This document shows, in pieces, positions 1 to 8,494 of a stretch of 64,000 nucleotides of DNA (position 1 is the stretch's first letter; the number at the start of each line of letters is the position of its first letter). This stretch comes from Natrialba hulunbeirensis JCM 10989 (lineage in GTDB: Archaea; Halobacteriota; Halobacteria; Halobacteriales; Natrialbaceae). The notes below the pieces were generated by a model. It saw nothing but the letters and a program-made list of their open reading frames with translations, did no database searches and had not been told where the DNA came from. Position numbers and translations under genes: made by a program. Location: the NCBI RefSeq assembly GCF_000337575.1, contig NZ_AOIM01000014.1:1-64000 (forward strand), given 5' to 3'.

Positions 1-3
1 CAG

Positions 4-22
4 AGATGTGTATAAGAGACAG
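4..22 (+). other. Tn5 mosaic end / Nextera adapter remnant
   Basis: The 19 bases AGATGTGTATAAGAGACAG are an exact match to the hyperactive Tn5 mosaic end used in Nextera libraries. The preceding CAG equals the last three bases of the same mosaic end, so this may be the junction of two adapters joined head to tail. It is not native DNA. The interrupted gene continues immediately after it, so the contig edge is artificial. Confidence 0.95.
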
Positions 23-367
23 GTAGAAGCCCTCGTCCGTCGGCGGGCCGATGGCGAGGTCGACGTCGTCGTAGTGGCGCTCGACTGCCTGTGCGAGGCA
101 ATGGGAGGCCGAGTGGCGCATGACGGCGAGGTACTCCTCGGACTGATCCGTGATGATCTCGAGTTCGGCGCCGTCGTAGGCGGGTTGCTCCTTGGCGACG
201 AGGTCGCCATCGAGTTTGCCGGCGACGGTGTCGCGGCCGAGACCGGGACCGATTTCGTAGGCGCAGTCTTCGACCGTTGCGCCCTCGTCGACGTGGAGTT
301 CGGAGCCGTCCGGGAGGACGACCGTTAGCTGTTCCGCTGCCTCTGATTGTGGGTCTGATTCTGACAT
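23..367 (-). CDS. thrS: Threonyl-tRNA synthetase, N-terminal part only
   Basis: On the minus strand an ATG at 367 opens a frame that stays open to the contig edge (115 codons) and is cut by the adapter. The first ~75 residues form a TGS-like domain ([21 protein letters not shown]). It is followed by [15 protein letters not shown], the HxxxH start of the ThrS editing (SAD) domain, and then [10 protein letters not shown]. This arrangement is that of bacterial-type ThrS, which haloarchaea use. It would charge tRNA-Thr in the cytoplasm. The catalytic and anticodon-binding domains lie beyond the edge. Identity is from recognised family motifs; truncation is technical, not biological. Confidence 0.9.
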
Positions 368-739
368 GGCTCTGGCTGGTTGTGACTGGTGAACTTCTGT
401 TGGAGTGGTCCCTGCGAGAAGTTCGGATCGGCGTCCGCCTGACCGTGTTCGGGTCCGAGTTTGCGGTCGTGTGCGGCGTACACGTGTGCCGCTCTGCTGT
501 GGGTCGCGGCCGACACAGCGAGCGGTAGGTGAGGGTTAGAAGCGGGCGAAAGCCCCTGTAAAGCGGACACCTACCATCGTAGCTACGGTTTGTCCGGTGC
601 AGGATAAAAACATTGTGATGAGGGTGCTCTGGCAGATGTGTGTCCGGAGCGAAACAGGGCAGACAGAACAGACCAGGGTGGACAGAGTGACAGAGACGAC
701 GACCGAACGGTTTTGAGTCCACTTCGCCAACCGATCAAC
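368..739. other. Intergenic, divergent promoter region
   Basis: About 370 bases between the divergent thrS and the small membrane protein gene. No convincing gene is seen on either strand. A TATA-like GGTTTTGAG around 710-718 sits about 27 bases upstream of the GTG at 740. This fits a leaderless transcript starting at or near that codon. Confidence 0.45.
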
Positions 740-1069
740 GTGTTGGATCCATCCGACGACGATCCGTTCGAGGACCCGTTTGCGGATGACCCACTCGACG
801 ATCCCTTCGGCGACGGCTCCACCGGAGACGGCGAAGCCGACGATGACATCGCGGGTACGTTCGAGTCGATCGATCGCTCGACGCTGCTGGCGTTCGTTAC
901 CGTCGGGGTCCTCGTCCACGGCGGAATCTTCGCAGCGAGCCTTGGTGCGATGCTTGTCGGGTTCCGAGGTCAGTGGGTCGTCGGCGGAACACTCGCAGTC
1001 GCTGGAGTAGCAGCGCTGATTCTCTCGGTGGGGATCTACCGTCGGTACAAGACCCAACAGGACACGTAA
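740..1069 (+). CDS. Small two-helix membrane protein, uncharacterised
   Basis: With a GTG start at 740 this encodes 109 residues. The first ~45 are very acidic and repetitive (DDDPFEDPFADDPLDDPFGDG), and two hydrophobic helices follow (roughly residues 50-72 and 76-98), ending in a short basic tail YRRYKTQQDT. That tail suggests the C-terminus faces the cytoplasm. An ATG at 638 would add 34 residues, but the extension is not typical. The GTG is supported by a TATA-like element 27 bases upstream. It resembles small haloarchaeal DUF7322-type proteins as far as I recall. No function can be assigned. Confidence 0.55.
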   Translation: MLDPSDDDPFEDPFADDPLDDPFGDGSTGDGEADDDIAGTFESIDRSTLLAFVTVGVLVHGGIFAASLGAMLVGFRGQWVVGGTLAVAGVAALILSVGIYRRYKTQQDT

Positions 1070-1175
1070 CTCGTTGGCAACACGTCGCCCACTGGTAGTA
1101 CGTCGGTCTCACAAATGGTTCGTGGAGTCCACACTCTTGCTCTCTTGCTCTCTCGCCCTCTCCCTTCTTGTCCCC

Positions 1176-1290
1176 CTCGCTGTCCCGCTCTCTCGTTGTC
1201 CCGCTCTCTCGTTGTCCCGCTCTCTCGTTGTCCCGCTCTCTCGTTGTCCCGCTCTCTCGCTGTCCCGCTCTCTCGCTGTCCCGCTGTCCC
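1176..1290. repeat. 16-bp tandem minisatellite
   Basis: The unit CTCTCTCGTTGTCCCG recurs at exact 16-base steps (GTTG at 1195, 1211, 1227 and 1243; GCTG variants at 1259 and 1275). It decays into an 8-base half unit near 1283. The array ends three bases before the pyrE stop codon, so it lies in the 3' flank of the pyrE transcript, where it reads as purine-rich CGGGACAACGAGAGAG. It is not coding, since 16 is not a multiple of three. Confidence 0.9.
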
Positions 1291-1292
1291 GC

Positions 1293-1832
1293 TCAATCCC
1301 GGTCGGCGAGCAACTCACTCGCCGTCACCAGCGCCTCCATCTCGACATCCGCGTCTTCGACGTTCTCACGGCCGCCCTCCTCGCGGTCGACGACCACCAG
1401 CGCACGGTTGACCGTCGCACCAGCCTCCCGGAGCGACTCGATCGCGTCGACCAGACTCGTCCCAGTCGTCACGATGTCCTCGAGTACCACCACTTCCTCA
1501 CCTTCCTCGAGTTCCCCCTCGATCAGGTTGGCCGTGCCGTACTCCTTGCGCTGTTTGCGCGCGATCACGTAGGGTGCGCCGGCGACGACGCTGGTTGCGG
1601 CGGCGAGCGGGACGGCACCGAGGGCGACGCCGGCGAGTTTGTCGTCGGGGTCGATACGCTCGGCGAAGGCTTCGGCGACCGTTTCGAGGCAGTCGGGGTC
1701 GGTTTCGAAGCGGTACTTGTCGACGTAGTACTCGCTGGTGCCGCCGTGGGCGAGTTCGAACTCGCCGAACTGGACGGCATCGGCGTCTTGCAGCGCGTCG
1801 ATCAGTGATTGGGTCTGGGTGTCGGTCGTCAT
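1293..1832 (-). CDS. pyrE: Orotate phosphoribosyltransferase
   Basis: A 179-residue cytoplasmic enzyme that joins orotate to PRPP to give OMP in pyrimidine synthesis. The PRPP-binding loop is clear at residues 114-126 ([13 protein letters not shown]), and the N-terminal part has the usual [17 protein letters not shown] start of archaeal PyrE. Length is normal. The ATG at 1832 is chosen because upstream in-frame codons give arginine-rich, non-haloarchaeal sequence. It is transcribed divergently from the esterase gene. Its 3' flank is the 16-bp minisatellite. pyrE is a common auxotrophic marker gene in haloarchaeal genetics. Confidence 0.95.
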   Translation of the reverse strand: MTTDTQTQSLIDALQDADAVQFGEFELAHGGTSEYYVDKYRFETDPDCLETVAEAFAERIDPDDKLAGVALGAVPLAAATSVVAGAPYVIARKQRKEYGTANLIEGELEEGEEVVVLEDIVTTGTSLVDAIESLREAGATVNRALVVVDREEGGRENVEDADVEMEALVTASELLADRD

Positions 1833-1941
1833 TGCTCGAAGTGGCGAGACGAACCGAAATAAGCGGTGTGGAACCGAGTCGCCGGATCCACGACCCCGGC
1901 GTATCTTTTTGGTGGGACACACTGTATGCTCCGCTGACACC

Positions 1942-2898
1942 ATGCGCGCAGCCGAACCCCATCCCGACGCTCAAGCCGTTCTCGACCTCTATGACTCCTT
2001 CGACGCACCGTCGTTCGATGAAGTCTCCGTCGAAACCGCCCGCCAACTAATGGCCGAGCTACGAGACGTCGAGCCCACGATCGAACTCGAGTCCGTCTCG
2101 GATCGCGACATCGATGGACCGAACGGCGAAGTTCCGATTCGTATCTACGAACCACGGCCGGCAGACGAGCGGGACGAACAGCCGCTCATCCTCTACTTCC
2201 ACGGCGGCGGCTGGGTCATCGGCAGTATCGACACGCACGACGGCACTTGCCGAAAACTCGCGAGCGAATCCGGATACCCCGTCGTCAGCGTCGACTACCG
2301 CCTCGCACCCGAACACCCGTTTCCCGCCGGTCTGCAAGATTGCTACGCCGCACTCGAGTGGGCCGCCGACGCGGCACGGCGGCTCGACGCGGACCCGGAG
2401 CGACTCGTGCTCGCGGGCGACAGCGCTGGCGGGAACCTCGCGGCGGCGACGGCGCTTTGCAGTCGCGATCAGGATGGTCCGTCCGTCGCCTATCAGCTTC
2501 TGCTCTATCCGGTAACGGGGCCCGTCGAGGGGACGGACGCCTACGAGGAGAACGCCGAGGGCTACTTCCTGACGACTGACGACATGGACTGGTTCGAGGG
2601 CCACTACTTCGAGCGACCGATCGATCGAGGGAACATCTACGCAATGCCACGGCTCGCGAACGACCTCTCGGGACTGCCGCCGGCGACGGTCGTCACCGCG
2701 GGGTTCGATCCGTTGCGAGACGACGGGGCTGCCTACGCAGACCGGCTCGCCGACGCCGGTGTGGAGACCACTCACTACAACTACGACGACCTGATTCACG
2801 GCTTTTTCAGCATGATTCAGGAGCCGATGGCGATCGACCGCGCTCACGACGCCTACGACGATGTGAGCCGCGATCTGCAGGGGGCACTCGAGTCGTAA
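1942..2898 (+). CDS. Alpha/beta hydrolase, hormone-sensitive-lipase type esterase
   Basis: A 318-residue soluble alpha/beta hydrolase of the HSL (bacterial family IV) type. Seen directly: the oxyanion motif HGGGW at 87-91, nucleophile elbow GDSAGG with Ser161, acid Asp256 in FDPLRD, and His286 in IHGFF, giving a complete triad. It should hydrolyse short-chain carboxylic esters; the natural substrate is unknown. The ATG at 1942 lies ~30 bases after a TATA-like stretch (GTATCTTTTT near 1900), which favours it over upstream starts. It is a single gene, divergent from pyrE. Confidence 0.9.
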   Translation: MRAAEPHPDAQAVLDLYDSFDAPSFDEVSVETARQLMAELRDVEPTIELESVSDRDIDGPNGEVPIRIYEPRPADERDEQPLILYFHGGGWVIGSIDTHDGTCRKLASESGYPVVSVDYRLAPEHPFPAGLQDCYAALEWAADAARRLDADPERLVLAGDSAGGNLAAATALCSRDQDGPSVAYQLLLYPVTGPVEGTDAYEENAEGYFLTTDDMDWFEGHYFERPIDRGNIYAMPRLANDLSGLPPATVVTAGFDPLRDDGAAYADRLADAGVETTHYNYDDLIHGFFSMIQEPMAIDRAHDAYDDVSRDLQGALES

Positions 2899-3104
2899 CC
2901 GCAACTCGAACTAGGGCGGTTCCGATCGGTTCGGCGAGGATTGGATCGCGCCCACATAATTACAACAAGTCGTACCCAGACCGATCATCCCCAGGCTAGT
3001 TAGACAGGATTTGATACTATCTGGTACTTGCCGGCAACGATCCGCATACCAAGGCTATTTGTACACAGCCTTATCCGACTAGTCCGGTTTTGTACTAGTA
3101 GCCC

Positions 3105-3635
3105 ATGAGTACCCAACCACTCTCTCCATCGACGAACGAGTCGGTACACATCCTGCTGGTTGAGGACAACCCAGGAGACGTGCGACTCGCACAGGAAGCG
3201 TTCCGGACCGTCGATATCGAGACGACGTTTCACACCGTCCGCGACGGCGACGAGGCACTGTCGTTCCTGCGAGAACAGGTGTCGACTGGGACTGAGTCGG
3301 CATCGGGTTCACGCACAGACTCGGACCCGGATTCGGATTCGGACTCGCCCTCGAACTCGACTCCAGATATCGATCTCGTCCTACTCGATCTGAATCTGCC
3401 CCGTACGAGCGGCTTCGAGGTACTCGAGGAGGTCCGAGACGATCCCGACCTTGCATCGTTGCCGGTTCTCGTGCTGACGAGTTCGGAGGCGACGGAGGAT
3501 ATCGCAAGAAGCTACGATCTGTGCGCGAACGCCTACCTCACGAAGCCGAACGGGCCGAGCGAGTTTGCCTCACTTGGAGAAGCCGTCGAGTCGTTCTGGA
3601 TGGACGAAGCGGTGTTGCCGCCGACACCGTCGTAA
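3105..3635 (+). CDS. Single-domain response regulator (receiver) with a Ser/Asp insert
   Basis: A 176-residue CheY-like receiver with no output domain. The acidic pair E20-D21, phospho-acceptor D95 (LLDLNLP), T125/S126 and K147 (TKPNG) are all present. It is close to the Rcp1-like stand-alone receivers of haloarchaea. Odd: between helix 2 and strand 3 (about residues 60-88) it carries an insert rich in S, T and D that most receivers lack, coded by GGATTC/GGACTC-type repeats. It would relay phosphoryl groups from a histidine kinase; none is encoded beside it. ATG at 3105 follows an AT-rich leader. Confidence 0.88.
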   Translation: MSTQPLSPSTNESVHILLVEDNPGDVRLAQEAFRTVDIETTFHTVRDGDEALSFLREQVSTGTESASGSRTDSDPDSDSDSPSNSTPDIDLVLLDLNLPRTSGFEVLEEVRDDPDLASLPVLVLTSSEATEDIARSYDLCANAYLTKPNGPSEFASLGEAVESFWMDEAVLPPTPS

Positions 3636-3701
3636 GCGGGTGCGCTGGGTTCGCTGCTGTCTGCGGTTCTTGATTTCTCGAGACGCGATCGGCTCGGTGA
3701 C

Positions 3702-3782
3702 CGGCCGTTACCAGGATTCGTTCTTCAGCGGCCGTTACCAGGGCTCGTTCTTCAGCGGCCGTTACCAGGGCTCGTTCTTCAA
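3702..3782. repeat. 27-bp direct repeat, three copies, spanning the carS stop codon
   Basis: Three adjacent copies of CGGCCGTTACCAGGGCTCG... begin at 3702, 3729 and 3756. The outermost copy differs by two bases (GGATTCG for GGGCTCG). On the carS strand each unit reads ...LKNEPW-stop, so each copy carries the last codons and the stop of carS in the same frame (27 = 9 codons). Only the copy at 3756-3782 is translated. Confidence 0.92.
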
Positions 3783-4307
3783 GCCGAGTTTGTACGCGAT
3801 CATGTTCGTCGTCACGTGGAGAATCGGCGTCAGCACGACGACGACGAGGATGACGTCCCACGTAAACCACGTGAAGAACCACTCCGTCGCGAGTAGCGCC
3901 GTCAGCGGAAGCGAGACGACGACGAAGTCGAGCTGGTCGAGGCCGGGGAACATCGCACCGCGCTGACGGCCCGTTCGGCGCTTCAAGAACGAGGCGAGCA
4001 CGTCGCCGAGCATCGCACCGGCGGCGAGTCCGAGCGCTGCGAGTGGCTCGAACGCCGGCACGGCAAAGCCGAGCACGCTGCTCACGTCGTCGGCGAAAAC
4101 GGTCAACACGCCCGCGAGGACGAGTCCCGCCGTGATTCCCGCCGCCGTCCCGCGCCAGGTCTTGCCGTCGCCAAGCAACCGCGCGTCGCCAAGCGTCCGC
4201 CCGCCGTCGATCGGTCGGCCCCCGCCGCCGAGCACCGCCGCGTTGTTCGGAACGTACGCCGGCAACATCGCCCAGAACGCGATCACGACTGTCTCGAGTA
4301 CTGCCAT
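3762..4307 (-). CDS. carS: CDP-archaeol synthase
   Basis: A 181-residue integral membrane protein of the DUF46/CarS family. It transfers CTP to digeranylgeranylglyceryl phosphate to make CDP-archaeol, the activated precursor of archaeal phospholipids. Visible features: N-terminal helix ending PAYVPNNAAVLGGGGRPIDGG, the loop LLGDGKTWRG typical of CDP-alcohol synthases, and several hydrophobic helices through to HVTTNMIAYKLGLKNEPW. Start ATG at 4307 gives the usual family length; the longer frame upstream is a shadow. The 3' end, including the stop codon, is tandemly triplicated in the DNA without altering the product. Confidence 0.92.
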   Translation of the reverse strand: MAVLETVVIAFWAMLPAYVPNNAAVLGGGGRPIDGGRTLGDARLLGDGKTWRGTAAGITAGLVLAGVLTVFADDVSSVLGFAVPAFEPLAALGLAAGAMLGDVLASFLKRRTGRQRGAMFPGLDQLDFVVVSLPLTALLATEWFFTWFTWDVILVVVVLTPILHVTTNMIAYKLGLKNEPW

Positions 4308-4404
4308 GTTCGCCGCGATGCGCTGAGATGCCTTAACCGGCAGTGATTCGGTCTCGTCCTCGGAGACGGTCGTGTTACACACGAAACACGAGGATCGGTA
4401 GACG

Positions 4405-5424
4405 TTAGGACGAATCGGGACGAACGACGACGTTCTCGAGTTCGGGAGCCGCGTCAGCCTGTTCTCCTGCTGTCGCTTCGAACGTACTGTCCTCACCAGC
4501 GGTTTCGAGCGTCCGGACGTTGTCCGCAACGATAGTCGCAAGCCGATCCCAGTGCTTCGGCGTGTGGCCGCCCGTATGCGGCGTGATGAGACAGTTCTCG
4601 AGGTCCCACAGCGGGTGCTCTGCCGGCAGCGGTTCGGGTTCGGTCACATCCAGCGCCGCACCGCGGATCGCGTTCGACTGCAGCGCAGACACGAGCGCAT
4701 CGGTATCGACGATCCCGCCACGAGCGACGTTAACGACGACTGCGTTCGGCGGCAGCGTCGCGAGTTCCGCCTCGCCGACGAGGCCGCGGGTCAGGTCGTT
4801 CAGCGGGCAGGCGAGCACGATGTAGTCGCTGCGGGCGAACGCGTCGTGGATCGCTGCGTCGTCAAAGCCGATGATCTCGTCAGTCGGTCCGCCCTTCGAC
4901 GGCGTGTACCTGACACCGATGGTTTCGACGCCGAAGCCCTCGAGTCGCGTGACGAGTTCCTGGCCGATCGAACCGAGACCGACGACCGTGACAGTGCTGT
5001 CGGTAAACTCGTGAGACTGGAAGTGTCGCCACTCGTTTTGCTGCTTGCGTCGCCATCCTTCGTGAAGATTCCGCGCAAACACCAGCATGTTGCCGATGGC
5101 CTGCTCGGCGATACCGGGCGCGTGAATCCCGCCCGCGTTCGTTACGGTGACGCCGTGCTCACGGAACGCCGCTGCCGGAAGATGGTCAGTGCCCGCGAAG
5201 ACACAGGCGAACAACTCGAGTTGGTCGGCGCGCGCTAACAGGTCTTCGTCGATGCTGATCCCGGTCACGACGCGAGCCTGTGGGACGAGGTCGCGTTCGT
5301 CTGCAGGTGTTCGAGCGAGCGCGACGGTGTGGTTCGGAAGTCGCTCGCGCAGTCGGTCGGCGTACGAGTCCATCGAGAGTCCCTCCGTTCCTTCACGGAG
5401 GACGACGATATCGGGAGCGTCCAT
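4405..5424 (-). CDS. D-2-hydroxyacid dehydrogenase (NAD(P)-dependent)
   Basis: A 339-residue member of the D-isomer-specific 2-hydroxyacid dehydrogenases. The Rossmann motif GLGSIG is at 149-154. The catalytic Arg235 (NVARGG), Glu264 (TEPEPLP) and His283 (TPHTGGH) are all in place. It should interconvert 2-oxoacids and D-2-hydroxyacids in the cytoplasm, like the characterised Haloferax D2-HDH; the true substrate cannot be read from the sequence. Start at 5424 gives MDAPDIVVLREG, the normal N-terminus. It is followed downstream by carS with a ~100-base gap. Confidence 0.9.
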   Translation of the reverse strand: MDAPDIVVLREGTEGLSMDSYADRLRERLPNHTVALARTPADERDLVPQARVVTGISIDEDLLARADQLELFACVFAGTDHLPAAAFREHGVTVTNAGGIHAPGIAEQAIGNMLVFARNLHEGWRRKQQNEWRHFQSHEFTDSTVTVVGLGSIGQELVTRLEGFGVETIGVRYTPSKGGPTDEIIGFDDAAIHDAFARSDYIVLACPLNDLTRGLVGEAELATLPPNAVVVNVARGGIVDTDALVSALQSNAIRGAALDVTEPEPLPAEHPLWDLENCLITPHTGGHTPKHWDRLATIVADNVRTLETAGEDSTFEATAGEQADAAPELENVVVRPDSS

Positions 5425-5627
5425 GCTGGACGGGAGTAGTGAGAGGGTGCTCTTACCGGTTGTGACCGGGCACGATGGTGGTGCCGTTGGCTGGGAGATG
5501 ATGGGTTCGTCACGAATCCGACGCAGCAGCGCCCATTCGTTCACTGATTGGTGAGTATTCAGACGCAGAGAGAAGCAGTCCGCGCGAGATATTAAACTCC
5601 TTATGACTGGCCGACGAGGTCATCAGT

Positions 5628-6515
5628 ATGATCCCGCCGATCGCAAACCGGTTCGTCGCCGGGGAGTCTCCCGCCGAGGCCCTCGATCACGTTCGAACCG
5701 TCAACCAGCGGAATGTGAACGTAATTGTCAATCTGCTCGGCGAACACTACGACGAGCGCGCACCCGCAAGCGACGACGCCGCGGAGTACCGATCACTCGT
5801 CGAAGACATCGCAAACGCCAATCTCGACGCCTGCATCTCCGTTAAACCCTCGCAGCTCGGCCTCGACCTGGGTGAAGATGTCTTCCGCGAGGAACTCGAG
5901 GACATCGTCGCCACGGCGGCCGACCGCGGCGTCTTCGTCTGGGTCGACATGGAAGACCACACGACGACCGATGCGACTCTCGACGCCTACGAGGAACTCG
6001 CCCGCGAATACTACGGCGATGAGGGTGCTGACGACCAGCAATCCTCGTCGGACCCGTGGGCCGACGGCGGCGTCGGCGTCTGCGTCCAGGCGAACCTCAA
6101 ACGTACGCGAGAGGACATCGAACGACTCGCCGACGTTCCCGGCAAGGTCCGCTTCGTCAAGGGCGCCTACGACGAGCCAGCCGACGTGGCCTACACGAAC
6201 ACCCAGCGGGTCAACGACGAATACGAAGCGTTACTCGAGTACGCCTTCGAACACTTCGAGGATGGCGTCGCGGTCGGCAGTCACGATCCGGCGATGATCG
6301 AGCGGGCGATCGAGTTGCACGAGGAGTACGGGACGGAGTTCGAGATTCAGATGCTGATGGGTGTACGAGAGGACGCACAGTACGACCTCGCCGAGGAGCA
6401 CGAGGTCTGGCAGTACGTCCCCTACGGCGGGCGCTGGAAGTCGTACTTCTATCGGCGCGTCATGGAGCGAAAGGAGAACCTCTGGTTCGCGCTGCGTGCG
6501 ATCATTGGCCGGTAA
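5628..6515 (+). CDS. Proline dehydrogenase
   Basis: A 295-residue FAD-dependent TIM-barrel enzyme that oxidises proline to pyrroline-5-carboxylate. Diagnostic C-terminal motif YVPYGGRWKSYFYRR (substrate carboxylate and FAD contacts) is intact, as is VRFVKGAY in the barrel. Length fits monofunctional archaeal and bacterial PRODH, with no fused P5C dehydrogenase. A TATA-like ATATTAAACT near 5588 lies ~35 bases upstream of ATG 5628. The next gene, on the same strand, starts 59 bases later, but a functional link is not evident. Confidence 0.92.
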   Translation: MIPPIANRFVAGESPAEALDHVRTVNQRNVNVIVNLLGEHYDERAPASDDAAEYRSLVEDIANANLDACISVKPSQLGLDLGEDVFREELEDIVATAADRGVFVWVDMEDHTTTDATLDAYEELAREYYGDEGADDQQSSSDPWADGGVGVCVQANLKRTREDIERLADVPGKVRFVKGAYDEPADVAYTNTQRVNDEYEALLEYAFEHFEDGVAVGSHDPAMIERAIELHEEYGTEFEIQMLMGVREDAQYDLAEEHEVWQYVPYGGRWKSYFYRRVMERKENLWFALRAIIGR

Positions 6516-6574
6516 CAAGTGCAAGCGGGAAATAAAGGGAAGGGCTCATTAGCCCGTAGTGAGAGGGAAACGAC

Positions 6575-7258
6575 ATGGCTTCGTGGAAGCGGGACTTTGC
6601 GAGCGGCCTGATCGTTCTCGGGCCCGTCCTCATTACGCTCTACGTCATCTACTGGCTCTACGGCCTCATCGCCGGCATTACGCCCGGCCTCATTCTCGAG
6701 GCGGAGGCACTCGAGCCGTTGATTGCCGGCGAGCAGACACGCGAGCAGCTCGCACAGTTCCTTCGTGTTGTCGTCGCACTGACCGTCCTCACGATTCTGA
6801 CGTTCTCTGTCGGCTATCTCATGCGGACGACGGTCGGCAGTCTGGTCGAGCGCCTCGTCGACAACGTCGCCAATCGGGTACCCGTCATGCGCGTCGTCTA
6901 CAACGCGTCGAAGATGGCCGCCGAAACCGCCTTCGGTGAGCAGGAATCGCTGCAGACGCCCGTCAAACTCGAGGTGTGGGACGGCCTTCGAATGACGGCG
7001 TTCAAGACGGGGAAAGTCACCGAAGACGGCAGAGAGGTGCTGTTCCTCCCAACGTCGCCGAACATTACGACTGGATTCGTCATCGAGGTCCACTCAGAGC
7101 GCATTACCGAGCTAGATGAGGACGTCGAGGATGCGCTGACCCGGGTGTTGAGCGCGGGCTTCGGTGATGCGGACCGAACGCGCGGTATGGATGCGGGCGT
7201 TCCGATCGACGTGATCGACGAGAGCAGCGCGAAGAAGACACGACCCGACGACGACTGA
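6575..7258 (+). CDS. DUF502 family membrane protein
   Basis: 227 residues. Two transmembrane helices (about 12-34 and 60-84) are separated by an extracytoplasmic loop. A long cytoplasmic domain with the family signature (VPVMRVVYNASKM, then LFLPTSPNITTGFVIEV) ends in a charged tail. This is the DUF502 pattern found widely in bacteria and archaea. No biochemical role is established to my knowledge. It follows proline dehydrogenase on the same strand. Confidence 0.85.
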   Translation: MASWKRDFASGLIVLGPVLITLYVIYWLYGLIAGITPGLILEAEALEPLIAGEQTREQLAQFLRVVVALTVLTILTFSVGYLMRTTVGSLVERLVDNVANRVPVMRVVYNASKMAAETAFGEQESLQTPVKLEVWDGLRMTAFKTGKVTEDGREVLFLPTSPNITTGFVIEVHSERITELDEDVEDALTRVLSAGFGDADRTRGMDAGVPIDVIDESSAKKTRPDDD

Positions 7259-7451
7259 GCGTTCTTTCTCCTACCGTCCGTTCTTGCTGTGGAGTCAGCC
7301 CCATCCAGTACGCCAGCCACTTCGAGCAGGAGTTCCGAAGAGTGGATCGACCGCAGCAACCCCGCTTGTGGGGATGTGAGTGGAGACGGAAATGAGTCTC
7401 TGAGCCGTTCGAAAGTTGGGTACAGACGTCAGCAAACGAAGCGTGGCTCCC

Positions 7452-8381
7452 TCAAACGTACTGGAACCACTCGTCGTACTCGTCGGTCGTCCGCTCGACG
7501 ACATCGAAGAACCGCGACTGAATATCCTCGGTCACTGGACCGCGCGAGCCATCACCGATAACGACGTTGTCGATCTTCCGAATCGGTGTCACCTCTGCCG
7601 CAGAGCCGGTGAAGAACAGTTCGTCGGCCGTGTTGAGCTCGCCCCGCGAGATGGAGACATTGTCGTGAACCGTATAGCCCAGATCCTCGGCGAGCGTAAT
7701 CACCGTGTTGCGGGTGATGCCGTCGAGAATCGACTCCGAAAGCCCCGGCGTAAAGATCTCGCCGTCACGAACGAGGAAGATATTCTCGCCCGGCCCCTCG
7801 GCGACGTTACCCTCCTTGTTGAGAACGAGCGCTTCGGCGTAGCCGTTCCGGCGTGCCTCCTCGCCCGCGAGCAGACTGTTGGCGTACAGCCCCGTCGTCT
7901 TGGCGTTCGTCGGCACCTGACTCGAGGCGTGCTTGCGCCAGGAAGAGACCATCACATCGATGCCCTTCTCGAGTGCCTCCTCCCCGAGATAGGTCCCCCA
8001 GGGCCAGGCGGCGATGGCGGTGCGGGTCGGACAGTCGTCGGGACTGACGCCGAGTGAGTTGTAGCCGTAGAAAGCCACTGGACGAATGTAACACGAGGAG
8101 AGGTCCTGTCGGCGGATGAGTTCGAGTGTCGCCTCGGTCAGCTCCTCGCGCGAGTGGTCGATCTCCATCTCGTAGGGCTGTGCGGACTGGAAGAGACGGT
8201 CGAGGTGTTCCTCCCAGCGGAAGATTGCGGGGCCGTTTTCGGTGTCGTAACAGCGTGCGCCTTCGAAGATGCCGCTGCCGTAGTGGAGGCCGTGTGTGAG
8301 GACGTGGATCTGCGCATCGTCCCAGTCGACGAATTCACCGTCCATCCAGATCGTGTCGACGTCCATGTCGTCGAATCCCAT
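7452..8381 (-). CDS. ilvE: Branched-chain amino acid aminotransferase
   Basis: 309-residue fold-type IV PLP enzyme for the last step of Ile, Val and Leu synthesis. Seen: N-terminal MDGEFVDWDDAQIHVLTHGLHYGSGIFEGAR, the PLP lysine region NAKTTGLYANSLLA, EALVLNKEGNVAEGPGENIFLV, and FFTGSAAEVTPI, all typical of IlvE rather than D-amino acid or ADC lyase relatives. Length is normal. It stands alone here; the rest of the pathway (leuA, ilvB) starts at about 60.8 kb in the same window. The 190 bases downstream hold no gene. Confidence 0.93.
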   Translation of the reverse strand: MGFDDMDVDTIWMDGEFVDWDDAQIHVLTHGLHYGSGIFEGARCYDTENGPAIFRWEEHLDRLFQSAQPYEMEIDHSREELTEATLELIRRQDLSSCYIRPVAFYGYNSLGVSPDDCPTRTAIAAWPWGTYLGEEALEKGIDVMVSSWRKHASSQVPTNAKTTGLYANSLLAGEEARRNGYAEALVLNKEGNVAEGPGENIFLVRDGEIFTPGLSESILDGITRNTVITLAEDLGYTVHDNVSISRGELNTADELFFTGSAAEVTPIRKIDNVVIGDGSRGPVTEDIQSRFFDVVERTTDEYDEWFQYV

Positions 8382-8494
8382 GATGAAGTGTGTTGCAAGC
8401 CACCGTACTAAGTGTTCGCGATTTCCGAGGCAAGCCCTGCCTGTGGTGAGTCTCGCGGCGAGAGCGGGCGGATCACGGCTGCAGCCGGTCGGAG

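Noticed and set aside
1138-1300. Possible CRISPR array because of regular repeats
   Set aside because: The units are adjacent 16-mers without spacers, and no cas genes are near.
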